The notes beneath the pieces were generated by a model that saw only the letters and a program-made list of their open reading frames with translations, was not told the DNA's origin and searched no databases. Below are positions 27,002 to 36,056 of a stretch of 64,000 nt of DNA, one piece after another. How positions within the stretch are numbered: the first letter of the stretch is position 1; each line of letters opens with the position of its first letter. This stretch comes from a bacterium (GTDB taxonomy: Bacteria > Electryoneota > RPQS01). Location of the stretch: the NCBI GenBank assembly GCA_023382385.1, contig JAHDVH010000003.1, forward strand, positions 362,929 through 426,928. The letters run 5' to 3'. A program made the translations under genes and the position numbers.

Positions 27002-29281
27002 TCAGTGCCGCGCGTCCACCGCCGCGTAGGCCGCCATCTGCACGATATCGTTGACGGCGCAATCAGGCTGGAGAATGTGTACCGCATGACTCATTCCCAT
27101 CAAGATTGGGCCGATCGCCGTTGCTCCGCTCAACTCGGTCAACAGCCTGAAGGCAATGTTGCCACTGTTCAGATCGGGGAAGATAAGTACGTTGGCCGCT
27201 CCGCCCTTCAATGTGGAGAACGGGTAGAGAGTCTGAATGATTGATTCATCCAGCGCCGTATCCGCCTGCATCTCCCCATCGATAACGATGTCCGGTCGCA
27301 GCTTCCTCACGATACGCACGGCTTCCGCAACTTTGCGTGAGGCCTCATGCGGAACATTGCCGAAGTCTGAGAAGCTCAGCATTGCGACGCGCGGCTCACT
27401 CTTGAAGTTCGCACGCACAGTGTCCGCCGACAATATCGCGATTTCGGCAAGGTCTTCCGCCGTTTTCAGCTCGACATTGACTCCAACATCGGCCAGATAC
27501 AGGTTTCTGTTCTTGAAGACCAGCGCATACATCGCAGCGACATGATTAACACCGGGCTTCTTCGGCAGGACTTGCAGCGCCGGACGCACGGTGTCCGAGT
27601 AGTGCTGCGAGATACCCGCGACCAAAGCGTCCGCGCGGCCTTCACGGAGCAGCATCGGTCCAAGATAATTGGGATTCCGAACCAGCTTGCGAGCTTCCAT
27701 CAGCGTCATCCCCTTCCGCCTGCGCAAATCCCAGAGCTTCCCGGCAAGATTTTCGACTTCGGGGAACGTCATGCGCTGGGGATCCAAGATCTCCATTTCA
27801 GCGAGGCTGATCCCCAATTCCTTCGCATGTTCATGGATGACATCACGATCACCAATCAAGAGCGGATAGCCGATTCCTTCCTTGACAATCAAACCTGCGG
27901 CCCGCAACACCTTGGGGTGACTGCCTTCCGGCAAAACAATTCGCTTGCGATTGAGTCGCGCCTGATCGATAAAGATGCGCGTGACGTGCCGGCCGCTCCC
28001 GAGCAACTTCTCGAGATGATTGTGATACGCGGCGAAATCCTTGATGGGTTTCCGTGCAACACCGGATTCTCCCGCTGCGCGGGCCACCGCAACTGCGACG
28101 CGCAAAAGCACCCGGTGATCCATCGGCTTCGGAATCACGTACTCGCGTCCGAAGTGCAGATAGTCGAGGCCGTAGGCCGCACTTACGTAGTCGGGAACAT
28201 CTTCCATAGCAAGCTCAGCCAGTGCGCGCGACGCCGCCATCTTCATCTCTTCGTTGATTTGCGTGGCGTGGCAATCGAGTGCTCCGCGGAAGATTGCGGG
28301 GAATCCGAGCACATTGTTGATCTGATTCGGGAAGTCGCTGCGGCCTGTGCAGACAATCGCATCGGGGCACGCTTCTTTGGCATCGCGATAGGCAATCTCA
28401 GGATCGGGATTAGCGAGCGCGAAGATGATTGGCTGCTTTGCCATCGACTTTACCATCTCTGGCTTGACTACACCTCCGACGGAACAGCCGATGAACACGT
28501 CCGCGCCGACCATCGCTTCGGCCAGCGTGTTTGCCGAGGTTTCGCGGGCGAAAGCCGCCTTGTAGGGATTGTAGCGCTTATGTCCTTCGGCCATGTCCTC
28601 GCGGTCAAGGCGCAGTGTTCCCTTCGTATCGCACATCAATATGTTCGCAGGATTCACACCCAGCGATATATACATCTTCGCGCAGGCGATAGCCGAGGCT
28701 CCTGCGCCGTTTACGACGACCTTGACCTGCTTGATATCCTTCTCGACCAGCTTCAGAGCGTTGAGCAGGCCCGCACCCGAAATGATTGCCGTGCCGTGCT
28801 GATCATCGTGGAAGACGGGGATTCCCATCGTCTTCTTGAGGGTTTCTTCGATATAGAAACACGCGGGCGCAGCAATATCCTCAAGGTTTATTGCGCCGAA
28901 AGTCGGTTCAAGCAGCTGGCAGGCTCGAATGACTTCCTCTGGATCTTCGCTGTTGATTTCGATGTCGAAGACATCGACCGCAGCGAATCGTTTGAACAAT
29001 ACTCCTTTGCCTTCCATGACCGGCTTGCCCGCCAGCGCTCCAATGTTTCCAAGCCCGAGCACGGCCGTTCCGTTTGAGACAACCGCAACGAGATTCTGCC
29101 GCGCCGTGTACTCCGATACGAGCTCTGGATTCTTCTCGATTCTCAAACACGGTTCGGCAACTCCCGGACTGTAGGCAAGCGACAGATCATATTGCGTTTC
29201 GACCGGTTTGGTCGGTATGACTTCAATCTTCCCCTTCGGTTCTCGACTATGATATTCGAGGGCATCTTCTGCTAATGACAT
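27002..29281 (-). CDS. maeB: malic enzyme with C-terminal phosphotransacetylase-like domain
   Basis: The 759-residue protein matches the MaeB layout: malic enzyme domain at 1-430 ([27 protein letters not shown], the Rossmann [11 protein letters not shown]) and a phosphotransacetylase-like domain from about 440 ([27 protein letters not shown]). It converts malate to pyruvate with NAD(P) reduction; the C-terminal domain is usually regulatory and binds acetyl-CoA. It converges with the oxidoreductase operon, tying malate, pyruvate and 2-oxoacids together. Confidence 0.95.
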   Translation of the reverse strand: MSLAEDALEYHSREPKGKIEVIPTKPVETQYDLSLAYSPGVAEPCLRIEKNPELVSEYTARQNLVAVVSNGTAVLGLGNIGALAGKPVMEGKGVLFKRFAAVDVFDIEINSEDPEEVIRACQLLEPTFGAINLEDIAAPACFYIEETLKKTMGIPVFHDDQHGTAIISGAGLLNALKLVEKDIKQVKVVVNGAGASAIACAKMYISLGVNPANILMCDTKGTLRLDREDMAEGHKRYNPYKAAFARETSANTLAEAMVGADVFIGCSVGGVVKPEMVKSMAKQPIIFALANPDPEIAYRDAKEACPDAIVCTGRSDFPNQINNVLGFPAIFRGALDCHATQINEEMKMAASRALAELAMEDVPDYVSAAYGLDYLHFGREYVIPKPMDHRVLLRVAVAVARAAGESGVARKPIKDFAAYHNHLEKLLGSGRHVTRIFIDQARLNRKRIVLPEGSHPKVLRAAGLIVKEGIGYPLLIGDRDVIHEHAKELGISLAEMEILDPQRMTFPEVENLAGKLWDLRRRKGMTLMEARKLVRNPNYLGPMLLREGRADALVAGISQHYSDTVRPALQVLPKKPGVNHVAAMYALVFKNRNLYLADVGVNVELKTAEDLAEIAILSADTVRANFKSEPRVAMLSFSDFGNVPHEASRKVAEAVRIVRKLRPDIVIDGEMQADTALDESIIQTLYPFSTLKGGAANVLIFPDLNSGNIAFRLLTELSGATAIGPILMGMSHAVHILQPDCAVNDIVQMAAYAAVDARH

Positions 29282-29439
29282 CTTTCCTTACTCCTGAATT
29301 TCAAGCAACAGTGCTTGTGAAATTTTTCATTAATATACGATTTGGCCCCGTAGGATGCTCGTTTCAGCACCTTAATTGCGCTGTTTACGCAACTATTTGT
29401 CGCATTGTCACATTTCAGACGAGAAATTTGCCCGAGGGC

Positions 29440-29468
29440 TTGACAAGCTTGACTGCAATTTGTATATT
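29440..29468 (+). promoter_or_regulatory. sigma70 promoter of the sulfur operon
   Basis: TTGACA (29440-29445), 17 bases, TATATT (29463-29468). Start of transcription is expected near 29475, 25 bases before the ArsR-rhodanese ATG. Confidence 0.85.
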
Positions 29469-29475
29469 CAAATAT

Positions 29476-29491
29476 TCAATTGATTAATTGA
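29476..29491. promoter_or_regulatory. dyad operator at the start of transcription
   Basis: TCAATT-GATT-AATTGA is a perfect 6-base inverted repeat directly after the -10 box. Binding here would block transcription, fitting autorepression by the ArsR-type regulator encoded next. Confidence 0.55.
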
Positions 29492-29499
29492 GACAAGAA

Positions 29500-30186
29500 A
29501 TGACACATTTTGATCGTCTGCGCGACAACCTAAGTTCAGAATTCTCCAAAATTGGCAGAGTCCTCTCCAGCCCTAAGCGAATTGAAATCATTGAGTTGCT
29601 GTTCCAGTGTCCCAAGAGCGTCGAGACACTTGCCGAGAATACCGGAATGAGTCTCGCCAATACTTCCCAGCATCTACAAGTGCTGAGAGGCGCCGGAATG
29701 GTCGAGGCCCAAAGGAGCGGCACCTACATGATTTATCAGCTCGCGAGTCCGCTCGTCCATGAGTTGGTCAGTATGGTTCGACAGGTCGCCGAGACGCACC
29801 TTGCCGATGTGGACAGAGCGCTCGCCAAAATCAGAGAAGGCACGACAGACCTCGAGAATATCGATCGCACACAGTTGATGCAGCGCGCCAAGGAGGGCAA
29901 GGTTATCGTCTTGGATGTCCGCCCGCAGGACGAATATAATGCCGCCCATCTGCCATTTGCGGTGTCAATCCCGCTCGCAAAACTTGAGAAGCAGTTGGCG
30001 ACTCTGCCGCGCGACCAGCAAATCGTCGCCTATTGCCGGGGACCATATTGTCTGCTGGCCGGCGAAGCCGTTCGCCTGCTCAAGCACAAGGGTTTCAAAG
30101 CAACTCACATTCGTGATGGAGTCGGCGAGTGGAAAGCACATGGACTCCCTTTGGAAACAGGCTCCGAAAAAGGGTCCGAAAAGTAA
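29500..30186 (+). CDS. ArsR-family regulator fused to a rhodanese domain
   Basis: Residues 1-100 are an ArsR winged helix (LSSPKRIEIIELL, NTSQHLQVLRGAGMVEAQRSG); residues 115-215 are a rhodanese (VIVLDVRPQDEYNAAHLPFA) with active-site loop YCRGPYC. The rhodanese cysteine could take up sulfane sulfur and switch DNA binding. The ATG at 29500 is preferred over a TTG four codons earlier. It heads a sulfur operon and has an operator-like dyad at its promoter. Confidence 0.92.
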   Translation: MTHFDRLRDNLSSEFSKIGRVLSSPKRIEIIELLFQCPKSVETLAENTGMSLANTSQHLQVLRGAGMVEAQRSGTYMIYQLASPLVHELVSMVRQVAETHLADVDRALAKIREGTTDLENIDRTQLMQRAKEGKVIVLDVRPQDEYNAAHLPFAVSIPLAKLEKQLATLPRDQQIVAYCRGPYCLLAGEAVRLLKHKGFKATHIRDGVGEWKAHGLPLETGSEKGSEK

Positions 30187-30215
30187 ACCTTCTAAACTAA
30201 GAATAGAAAAGAATC

Positions 30216-30578
30216 ATGGGACTGATTGAAAAGCTCTTCGGAAGTTCGAAGGGCGTAAAACCGCTTGAAACAAGCGATGAGACGTTTGAGACAGATGTAT
30301 TGAACTCTGACCTGCCGGTGATGCTCGACCTCTGGTCGCCGGGCTGCATGCCCTGCCAGGTTCTGGGCGGAATGCTCAGGGAACTTGCACCCGAGTATGC
30401 GGATCGAGTCAAAATCCTCAAGCTGAATGTCTCGCAGAATATGCAGACAGCTATGAAATTTCAGGTGCGCGGGGTTCCGACAGTGCTGTTCTTTAAGAAA
30501 GGCAAAGTCGTTGACCAGATGGTGGGACTTGCTCCCATGGATGTTCTGCGTCAGCGACTTGATCGTCTGGCGGCCTAA
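30216..30578 (+). CDS. thioredoxin-like protein
   Basis: The 120-residue protein has a thioredoxin fold with active site SPGCMPC instead of the usual AxWCGPC, and the cis-proline segment GVPTVLFF. It lacks a signal peptide, so it is cytoplasmic. In this operon it probably reduces persulfides, for example on the rhodanese partner. Confidence 0.88.
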   Translation: MGLIEKLFGSSKGVKPLETSDETFETDVLNSDLPVMLDLWSPGCMPCQVLGGMLRELAPEYADRVKILKLNVSQNMQTAMKFQVRGVPTVLFFKKGKVVDQMVGLAPMDVLRQRLDRLAA

Positions 30579-30621
30579 GCCGGAGAATCATTAGCACACA
30601 CTCTCACACGACCTCTTTTGT

Positions 30622-32187
30622 ATGCGACGACTTCTCTTTTCACTGGCATTGCTCTCCGCACTGATCATGCTGGTGATAAACATACTGCCGGAACCGGGCG
30701 GCGAACGCACTCCGCATGAGATACTGCGAGCAAAACACTCGGTAACGCGCAAGCCATCCGTTGATCACGCGAAGTTCTCCGTGCTGGACGGACCCTTCGA
30801 AAATCCTCAAGACGTCACCCGTGTCTGCATCTCCTGCCACACGGAACGGCACATTGAGGTGATGCAATCCTCACACTGGAACTGGGAACGCATCGAATAC
30901 ATCGAAGGTAAAGGCATCCGCAAAGTTGGTAAGAAGAACATCCTGAATAACTACTGTATCGGGATTTCCGGAAACGAGCAGGCATGCAACCGCTGTCATA
31001 TCGGATACGGTTACGGCGATGCTTCGTTCGACTTCAAGAATCCCTACAATGTGGATTGTCTGGCCTGTCACGACCAAAGCAATCTCTACATGAAGGCCGG
31101 CGCCGGAATGCCTGACCCGAATGTGGACCTTGCAAAAGTGGCAAAAGACGTCGGGGCGCCGACGCGCACCAACTGCGGAACCTGCCACTTCTTCGGTGGC
31201 GGCGGCAATAACGTGAAGCACGGTGATCTTGAGATGGCGCTGTTCGAGCCGTCGCGTGAAATGGATGTGCATATGGCAGTCGACGGCGTGAATATGCAGT
31301 GTGTGGCCTGTCATACTGCGGAACAGCACCAAATGCTGGGTAAGCTGTATTCCGTATCTTCAATGAATCGCGACCGTGTTTCATGTGAAACATGCCACGG
31401 CGGTCTGCCGCACGCAGACAAGGTTTTGAATAATCACACGCTTAAAGTCTCCTGCCAGACCTGCCACATTCCAACCTACGCAAAAGACCATCCGACAAAA
31501 CTGCAATGGGATTGGTCCACGGCCGGCCAGCTGCAAGACGGCAAACCATTCAGTCAGGTGGATGACCAGTTAGGTGTCGAAACCTACATGTCCACCAAGG
31601 GTTCATTTGTCTGGGGCAAGAACATCAAACCTGAATATGCATGGTTTAACGGCACGGCTTCGCATTACTTGCTCGGGGATACTTTTGATCCGGCGGATAC
31701 GCTGCAGATGAATTCGCTCCGCGGTTCGTACGACGATCCCGACGCGAAAGTTGTTCCCGTCAAGATACATCGCGCGAAGCAGATCTACGACGTAGAACAT
31801 AACTACCTGATTCAGCCGAAGACTGTCACAAATCATCCCGGAGACAGCGCGTTCTGGAGAGAGTTTGACTGGCAACGTGCGTCCGCCGCAGGCATGCGTG
31901 AAGTCGGACTTCCCTACAGCGGCAAGTTTGATTTCGCGCAGACTGTGATGTACTGGCCGATTAACCATATGGTCGCGCCGGCCAGCAAGTCCGTGACATG
32001 CGCTGAGTGTCACACGCGCCAAGGCGGGAGACTTGAGGGCCTGAACGATTTTTATATGCCGGGCCGCGATCGTGTGTTATGGATTGATCGGGCGGGAGCA
32101 GGACTTCTGGTGTTGACCATTCTCGGCATATTGGTTCACGGTACCGCACGCTTTATCGTATCGCGCAGACGGAACGGGGGACACTAA
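30622..32187 (+). CDS. octahaem cytochrome c of the tetrathionate reductase family
   Basis: The 521-residue protein has an N-terminal signal or anchor helix, eight CxxCH motifs, and a C-terminal membrane helix (LLVLTILGILVHGTARFIV). The order and the segment YCIGISGNEQACNRCHIGYG resemble the octahaem tetrathionate reductase family (Shewanella OTR), in which one haem has a lysine ligand and is the active site. Substrates tested for that family include tetrathionate, nitrite and hydroxylamine. With the cytochrome b downstream it would be wired to the quinone pool. The sulfur context favours a sulfur substrate. Confidence 0.88.
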   Translation: MRRLLFSLALLSALIMLVINILPEPGGERTPHEILRAKHSVTRKPSVDHAKFSVLDGPFENPQDVTRVCISCHTERHIEVMQSSHWNWERIEYIEGKGIRKVGKKNILNNYCIGISGNEQACNRCHIGYGYGDASFDFKNPYNVDCLACHDQSNLYMKAGAGMPDPNVDLAKVAKDVGAPTRTNCGTCHFFGGGGNNVKHGDLEMALFEPSREMDVHMAVDGVNMQCVACHTAEQHQMLGKLYSVSSMNRDRVSCETCHGGLPHADKVLNNHTLKVSCQTCHIPTYAKDHPTKLQWDWSTAGQLQDGKPFSQVDDQLGVETYMSTKGSFVWGKNIKPEYAWFNGTASHYLLGDTFDPADTLQMNSLRGSYDDPDAKVVPVKIHRAKQIYDVEHNYLIQPKTVTNHPGDSAFWREFDWQRASAAGMREVGLPYSGKFDFAQTVMYWPINHMVAPASKSVTCAECHTRQGGRLEGLNDFYMPGRDRVLWIDRAGAGLLVLTILGILVHGTARFIVSRRRNGGH

Positions 32188-32847
32188 ATGAAACGCGAAT
32201 TAGTCTATCCGGTCTTTGAACGCTTTTGGCATTGGACGCAGGCCGCGCTGATTATTCTGTTAGGTGTCACAGGCTTCGAAATTCACGGTTCACTCCATTT
32301 CTTCGGGTTCCGGCAGGCGGTCAACATTCACTCTGTCGCAGCCATCGCATTTCTGATCCTGATCTGCTTCGCCGTGTTCTGGCATTTAACCAGCGGTGCG
32401 TGGCGACAGTATCTTCCCACATCCACTAACATCAGGGCGCAAGTGGACTATTACGTAACGGGCATTTTCCGCGGCGCTCCGCATCCGACGAAGAGAAGCG
32501 TGCTGAGCAAGCTCAACCCTTTGCAGAAACTCGTCTATGCCGGGCTGAAGGTCCTGGTCATTCCCCTGATGGTCACGACCGGTCTTATCTACATGTTCTA
32601 TCGCTATCCGCAGCAATATGAAGTCATCAGTCTGAATATTGAAGGGCTGTCTGTGGTGGCGGCAATTCATACGCTTGGTGCGTTCCTCTTGGTCACATTT
32701 CTGATTGCACACCTCTACTTGACGACCACCGGCACCACGCCCACTGCAAACCTCAAGGCCATGGTCACAGGCTACGAAGACCTGCCCGACGAGCAGGCCG
32801 TCGCACACGAACGAAATCTCCTGCTAAAAACGGAAACGGTTAGCTGA
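32188..32847 (+). CDS. membrane cytochrome b subunit
   Basis: The 219-residue protein has four or five helices and paired histidines (ERFWHWTQAALI, NIHSVAAIAF, FWHLTSG, AIHTLGAFL, AHLYLTTTG), as in b561 or thiosulfate-reductase type dihaem b subunits. It starts on the base after the octahaem stop codon, so the pair probably forms one quinol-linked reductase. Confidence 0.9.
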   Translation: MKRELVYPVFERFWHWTQAALIILLGVTGFEIHGSLHFFGFRQAVNIHSVAAIAFLILICFAVFWHLTSGAWRQYLPTSTNIRAQVDYYVTGIFRGAPHPTKRSVLSKLNPLQKLVYAGLKVLVIPLMVTTGLIYMFYRYPQQYEVISLNIEGLSVVAAIHTLGAFLLVTFLIAHLYLTTTGTTPTANLKAMVTGYEDLPDEQAVAHERNLLLKTETVS

Positions 32848-33368
32848 TGGAACACCGTACAACCAAATACATGAACCCGTATCTGGCAGGTTTCCTGCTC
32901 GGACTGGTTCTCTTAGGAAGCATCTTCATTACGGGGCGTGGACTCGGTGCCAGCGGCGCAATCAAGGATACGATTGTGTCCGTTGTGAGCGGCATCGCTC
33001 CTGAGCATGCCGCGGAGTCGCCCTACTACGGCCCGCTCATCGCCGATCAAGAGCACAGTCCGATGAAATCCTGGCTCGTGTTTGAGCTAATCGGCGTGCT
33101 GATCGGTGCCTTCGTATCCGGACTGATCTCAGATCGGCTCGGCTTTCGCAGCGAAGGCGGACCACGAATTCAGAACAAAACACGCTGGATGTTCGCGGTC
33201 ATGGGTGGTGCGCTGTTTGCCATCGGTGCGCAGTTCGCCCGAGGCTGTACAAGCGGAGCTGCCTTAAGCGGTATGGCCGTGCTTTCCACCGCCGGCTTTG
33301 TGACCATGCTGGCGATTTTCGGAACGGGGTATCTGGTCGCTTTCTTTTTCCGCAGATTGTGGATCTGA
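32847..33368 (+). CDS. YeeE/YedE family transporter, first half
   Basis: The 173-residue membrane protein has the motif ARGCTSGAALSG, the conserved cysteine segment of YeeE/YedE (TsuA-type thiosulfate or sulfur transporters). Its ATG shares one base with the cytochrome b stop codon. The second half is encoded by the next gene, so the two would pair. Confidence 0.85.
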   Translation: MEHRTTKYMNPYLAGFLLGLVLLGSIFITGRGLGASGAIKDTIVSVVSGIAPEHAAESPYYGPLIADQEHSPMKSWLVFELIGVLIGAFVSGLISDRLGFRSEGGPRIQNKTRWMFAVMGGALFAIGAQFARGCTSGAALSGMAVLSTAGFVTMLAIFGTGYLVAFFFRRLWI

Positions 33369-33386
33369 ACAAACGGGAGCTGTTCC

Positions 33387-34574
33387 ATGGGACCATTTGT
33401 GCCGGATCCAATCTCTTTTGAGCTAAACTTAGTTATCGCGTTGCTGATAGGTATCGCCTTTGGATTCGTTCTCGAGCAAGCCGGCTTCTCTTCGTCACGC
33501 AAACTTGCCGGACTGTTTTACGGATATGACTTCACGGTGTTGCGGGTCTTCTTCTCAGCGGCCGTCACGGCTATGGGCGGAATTCTGCTATTAGGCTTTG
33601 CAGGCTTACTCGACACGGAGGCAATATACATTAATCCGCTCTGGTTGTGGCCAGCTGTCGTCGGTGGAGCCATCATGGGTGTTGGTTTTATTCTCGGAGG
33701 ATACTGCCCGGGGACCAGCTTCTCAGCTGCGGCAATTGGTAAAATTGATGCGTTGTTCTTCATCGGTGGGCTGTTTCTCGGAGTGTTTGTCTTTGCCGAG
33801 ATGTTTCCTGCCTGGGAAGAGTTCTATTACTCGTCGGCCTTCGGACCCGTCAGAGTCTTTGACACTTTGGGACTCTCGATCGGCTGGTTCGCGTTCTTGC
33901 TGATTGTTATCGCGCTCTCCGCATTCGCCGTCACCAGCTGGATTGAGAAGCGCGTTAGCGCAAGTGCCCCGTCACGGCAATTCCGCTTGCGTCCCCACTC
34001 CATCGCCGCCGTAGCCACCGTGCTCGCCGGCGTGCTGCTGATTTCGCTGCCGGATAGGAAGTCGCGCGTATTGGCAATGGTCACAGCAGCCGAGCACCTC
34101 GCCGCGTGTGAGACTGCGTTCATGACAGCCGATGAACTCGCCTTTCGGATTATTGACCGCGAACCGAACATTCAAATCGTTGACGTGCGCGATTCTGCTG
34201 CCTTCAACTCGTTCGCTCTGCCCGGAGCGATGAACATTCAAGTCCGTAATCTGTTCGACAAGGAATGGAATCGCCTGTTTGCACGCAGGCACGTCAAGAA
34301 GGTGCTGGTTGCCGAACACGAGAGTGACGCAATTGCAGCGTATCACGTTCTGGATGAGCTGGGATATTCCAACCTCGCTGTCCTCCAAGGTGGCCTGCCT
34401 CTCTTCAAGCAGGACATCTTATCCGAATCAACGCATGAAGCCGTGCCGCTTCACGAAGATGTAGCTGAATTTCGCATGAGTGCGCGAGAGACTATCAATA
34501 AACTCATCGAACAGGAACGGCAGAAACCTCCCGCTGTGGAGAAGAAGCCCAAGAAGGTGATTGGCGGCTGCTAA
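33387..34574 (+). CDS. YeeE/YedE family transporter second half with degenerate rhodanese domain
   Basis: Residues 1-230 hold membrane helices with the motif GGYCPGTSFSAAAIG, the second YeeE/YedE half. Residues 245-345 resemble a rhodanese (IQIVDVRDSAAFNSFALPGAMNI), but the active-site loop reads VAEHESD with no cysteine, so it is probably a sulfur carrier docking or scaffold domain rather than an active transferase. A basic tail ends in GGC. It closes the sulfur operon. Confidence 0.85.
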   Translation: MGPFVPDPISFELNLVIALLIGIAFGFVLEQAGFSSSRKLAGLFYGYDFTVLRVFFSAAVTAMGGILLLGFAGLLDTEAIYINPLWLWPAVVGGAIMGVGFILGGYCPGTSFSAAAIGKIDALFFIGGLFLGVFVFAEMFPAWEEFYYSSAFGPVRVFDTLGLSIGWFAFLLIVIALSAFAVTSWIEKRVSASAPSRQFRLRPHSIAAVATVLAGVLLISLPDRKSRVLAMVTAAEHLAACETAFMTADELAFRIIDREPNIQIVDVRDSAAFNSFALPGAMNIQVRNLFDKEWNRLFARRHVKKVLVAEHESDAIAAYHVLDELGYSNLAVLQGGLPLFKQDILSESTHEAVPLHEDVAEFRMSARETINKLIEQERQKPPAVEKKPKKVIGGC

Positions 34575-34593
34575 AATCATCCTGCGAATGTCA

Positions 34594-34625
34594 AAAGGCC
34601 CGCACTTGTGCGGGCCTTTTCTTCT
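34594..34625 (+). terminator. intrinsic terminator of the sulfur operon
   Basis: AAAAGGCCCGCAC and GTGCGGGCCTTTT pair with a TT loop and run into TTTTCTTCT, 20 bases after the stop. Confidence 0.9.
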
Positions 34626-34803
34626 GCCTTATGCTTTTCTATTTCCCCAAAAAGCGGCTAACGTTTAGTATTAGAGCACCATTGTGCTCAATTTGAGGCA
34701 TATGAGCCAGAATAGGAGAATTTGTATCTGATTTTAAGCTCCTGTGAAAGCTGGACTCCCCGTTATGTAAGAGAGTCACAATCGGAGCCGCTCCCCTTTC
34801 CTT

Positions 34804-34821
34804 TTGTGAAGTGTTTCACAA
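34804..34821. promoter_or_regulatory. CRP/FNR-family palindrome
   Basis: TTGTGAAGTGTTTCACAA contains the exact CRP consensus TGTGA-N6-TCACA with perfect 7-base arms. It lies 92 bases before the GTG start of the five-gene operon. The rest of 34626-34912 shows no gene. Confidence 0.65.
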
Positions 34822-34912
34822 TATTTATGGTGTTGTCGTATCGGGGCAAAAAACCGCCCCGCTCCCCTCTGAAAACATCACTACCAATTAGTCATAGATT
34901 GAGGTCTTAACC

Positions 34913-36052
34913 GTGAAGAAAAAGTATATCATCGGCTGGCTGCCCGGTGACGGAGTCGGCATTGAAGTTCTGGAAGCTGCGAAGATCGTGCTCGACCGCT
35001 TGGATTTTGACGCCGAGTACATTCATGGCGACATCGGCTGGGAATTCTGGTGCAAAGAAGGCGATGCCCTTCCGCAGCGCACGATGGATTTGCTCAATCG
35101 TGTCGATGCAGCGATGTTCGGCGCAATCACTTCAAAACCCGCCAAACTGGCCGAGAAGGAACTAATTCCCGCTCTGCAGGGCAAAGGCATGACGTATCGC
35201 TCGCCTATCGTGAGAATGCGCCAGTCGTTTGATCTGTATATCTGTTTGCGGCCCTGCAAGTCGTATCCCGGAAACCCGCTGAACTTCAAAGAGAATATTG
35301 ATCTCGTCGTGTTCCGCGAGAATACCGAAGACTTATATGCGGGCGTCGAGTTCGCGCCTGTTCCCGATGAACTGAAAGACACGCTCTTGAAACTCTCAAA
35401 GCCGTTCAAAGCGTTCGATGGAATTGCCCCAAGCGACTATGCCGTATCGTGCAAGATCAACACGCGCAAAGGCTCCGAACGCATCGTCAAGGCGGCCTTT
35501 GACTACGCGCGCAAACACGGGCGCAAGAAAGTCACGGTCGTGCACAAGGCGAACGTCGTCCGCGCGGCTGACGGACTGTTTCTGGATGTGGCGCGCGAAG
35601 TGGCTGCCAACTATCCGGAAATTACCTTTGACGAAGCGAACGTGGATGCCATCATGATGTGGCTGCTGAAGAATCCATTTAACTATGACGTGCTGGTTGC
35701 ACCCAATCTCTATGGTGACATTGTCAGCGACCTGTGCGCACAGTTGGTTGGCGGATTAGGCTTCGGCTGCTCCGGCAATATCGGAACAAAACTTGGCGTC
35801 TTTGAACCCACACACGGATCCGCCCCGAAATATGCCGGACAATACAAGGTGAATCCGATCGCCACGATACTTTCGGCAAAGCAGATGCTCGAGTGGCTCG
35901 GCGAAATCGAGCTTGCAAAGCTCGTTGAGAAGGCCGTCGCCGAAGTGATCAAAGAAGGCAAGGTACGAACCTACGATATGGGCGGTTCGAATACGACGCT
36001 GGAAATGGGTCAAGCCATCGCCGACAAACTTCCCGCACTTATGACGGCTTGA
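34913..36052 (+). CDS. isocitrate/isopropylmalate dehydrogenase family protein, isocitrate type
   Basis: The 379-residue enzyme oxidatively decarboxylates a 2-hydroxy di- or tricarboxylate. The substrate segment VRMRQSFDLYICLRP followed by FRENTEDLYAG is closer to isocitrate dehydrogenase than to isopropylmalate dehydrogenase. HGSAPKYAG has the lysine-tyrosine pair that E. coli Icd uses to bind NADP, so NADP is the likely cofactor. Start is GTG with GAGGT eight bases upstream. Next to an aconitase-family pair it could run citrate to 2-oxoglutarate; a homoisocitrate role is the main alternative. Confidence 0.85.
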   Translation: MKKKYIIGWLPGDGVGIEVLEAAKIVLDRLDFDAEYIHGDIGWEFWCKEGDALPQRTMDLLNRVDAAMFGAITSKPAKLAEKELIPALQGKGMTYRSPIVRMRQSFDLYICLRPCKSYPGNPLNFKENIDLVVFRENTEDLYAGVEFAPVPDELKDTLLKLSKPFKAFDGIAPSDYAVSCKINTRKGSERIVKAAFDYARKHGRKKVTVVHKANVVRAADGLFLDVAREVAANYPEITFDEANVDAIMMWLLKNPFNYDVLVAPNLYGDIVSDLCAQLVGGLGFGCSGNIGTKLGVFEPTHGSAPKYAGQYKVNPIATILSAKQMLEWLGEIELAKLVEKAVAEVIKEGKVRTYDMGGSNTTLEMGQAIADKLPALMTA

Positions 36053-36056
36053 GCTG

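Noticed and set aside
34722..34910. A 62-residue frame before the isocitrate-type dehydrogenase
   Set aside because: It spans the CRP-type palindrome and has no ribosome site.
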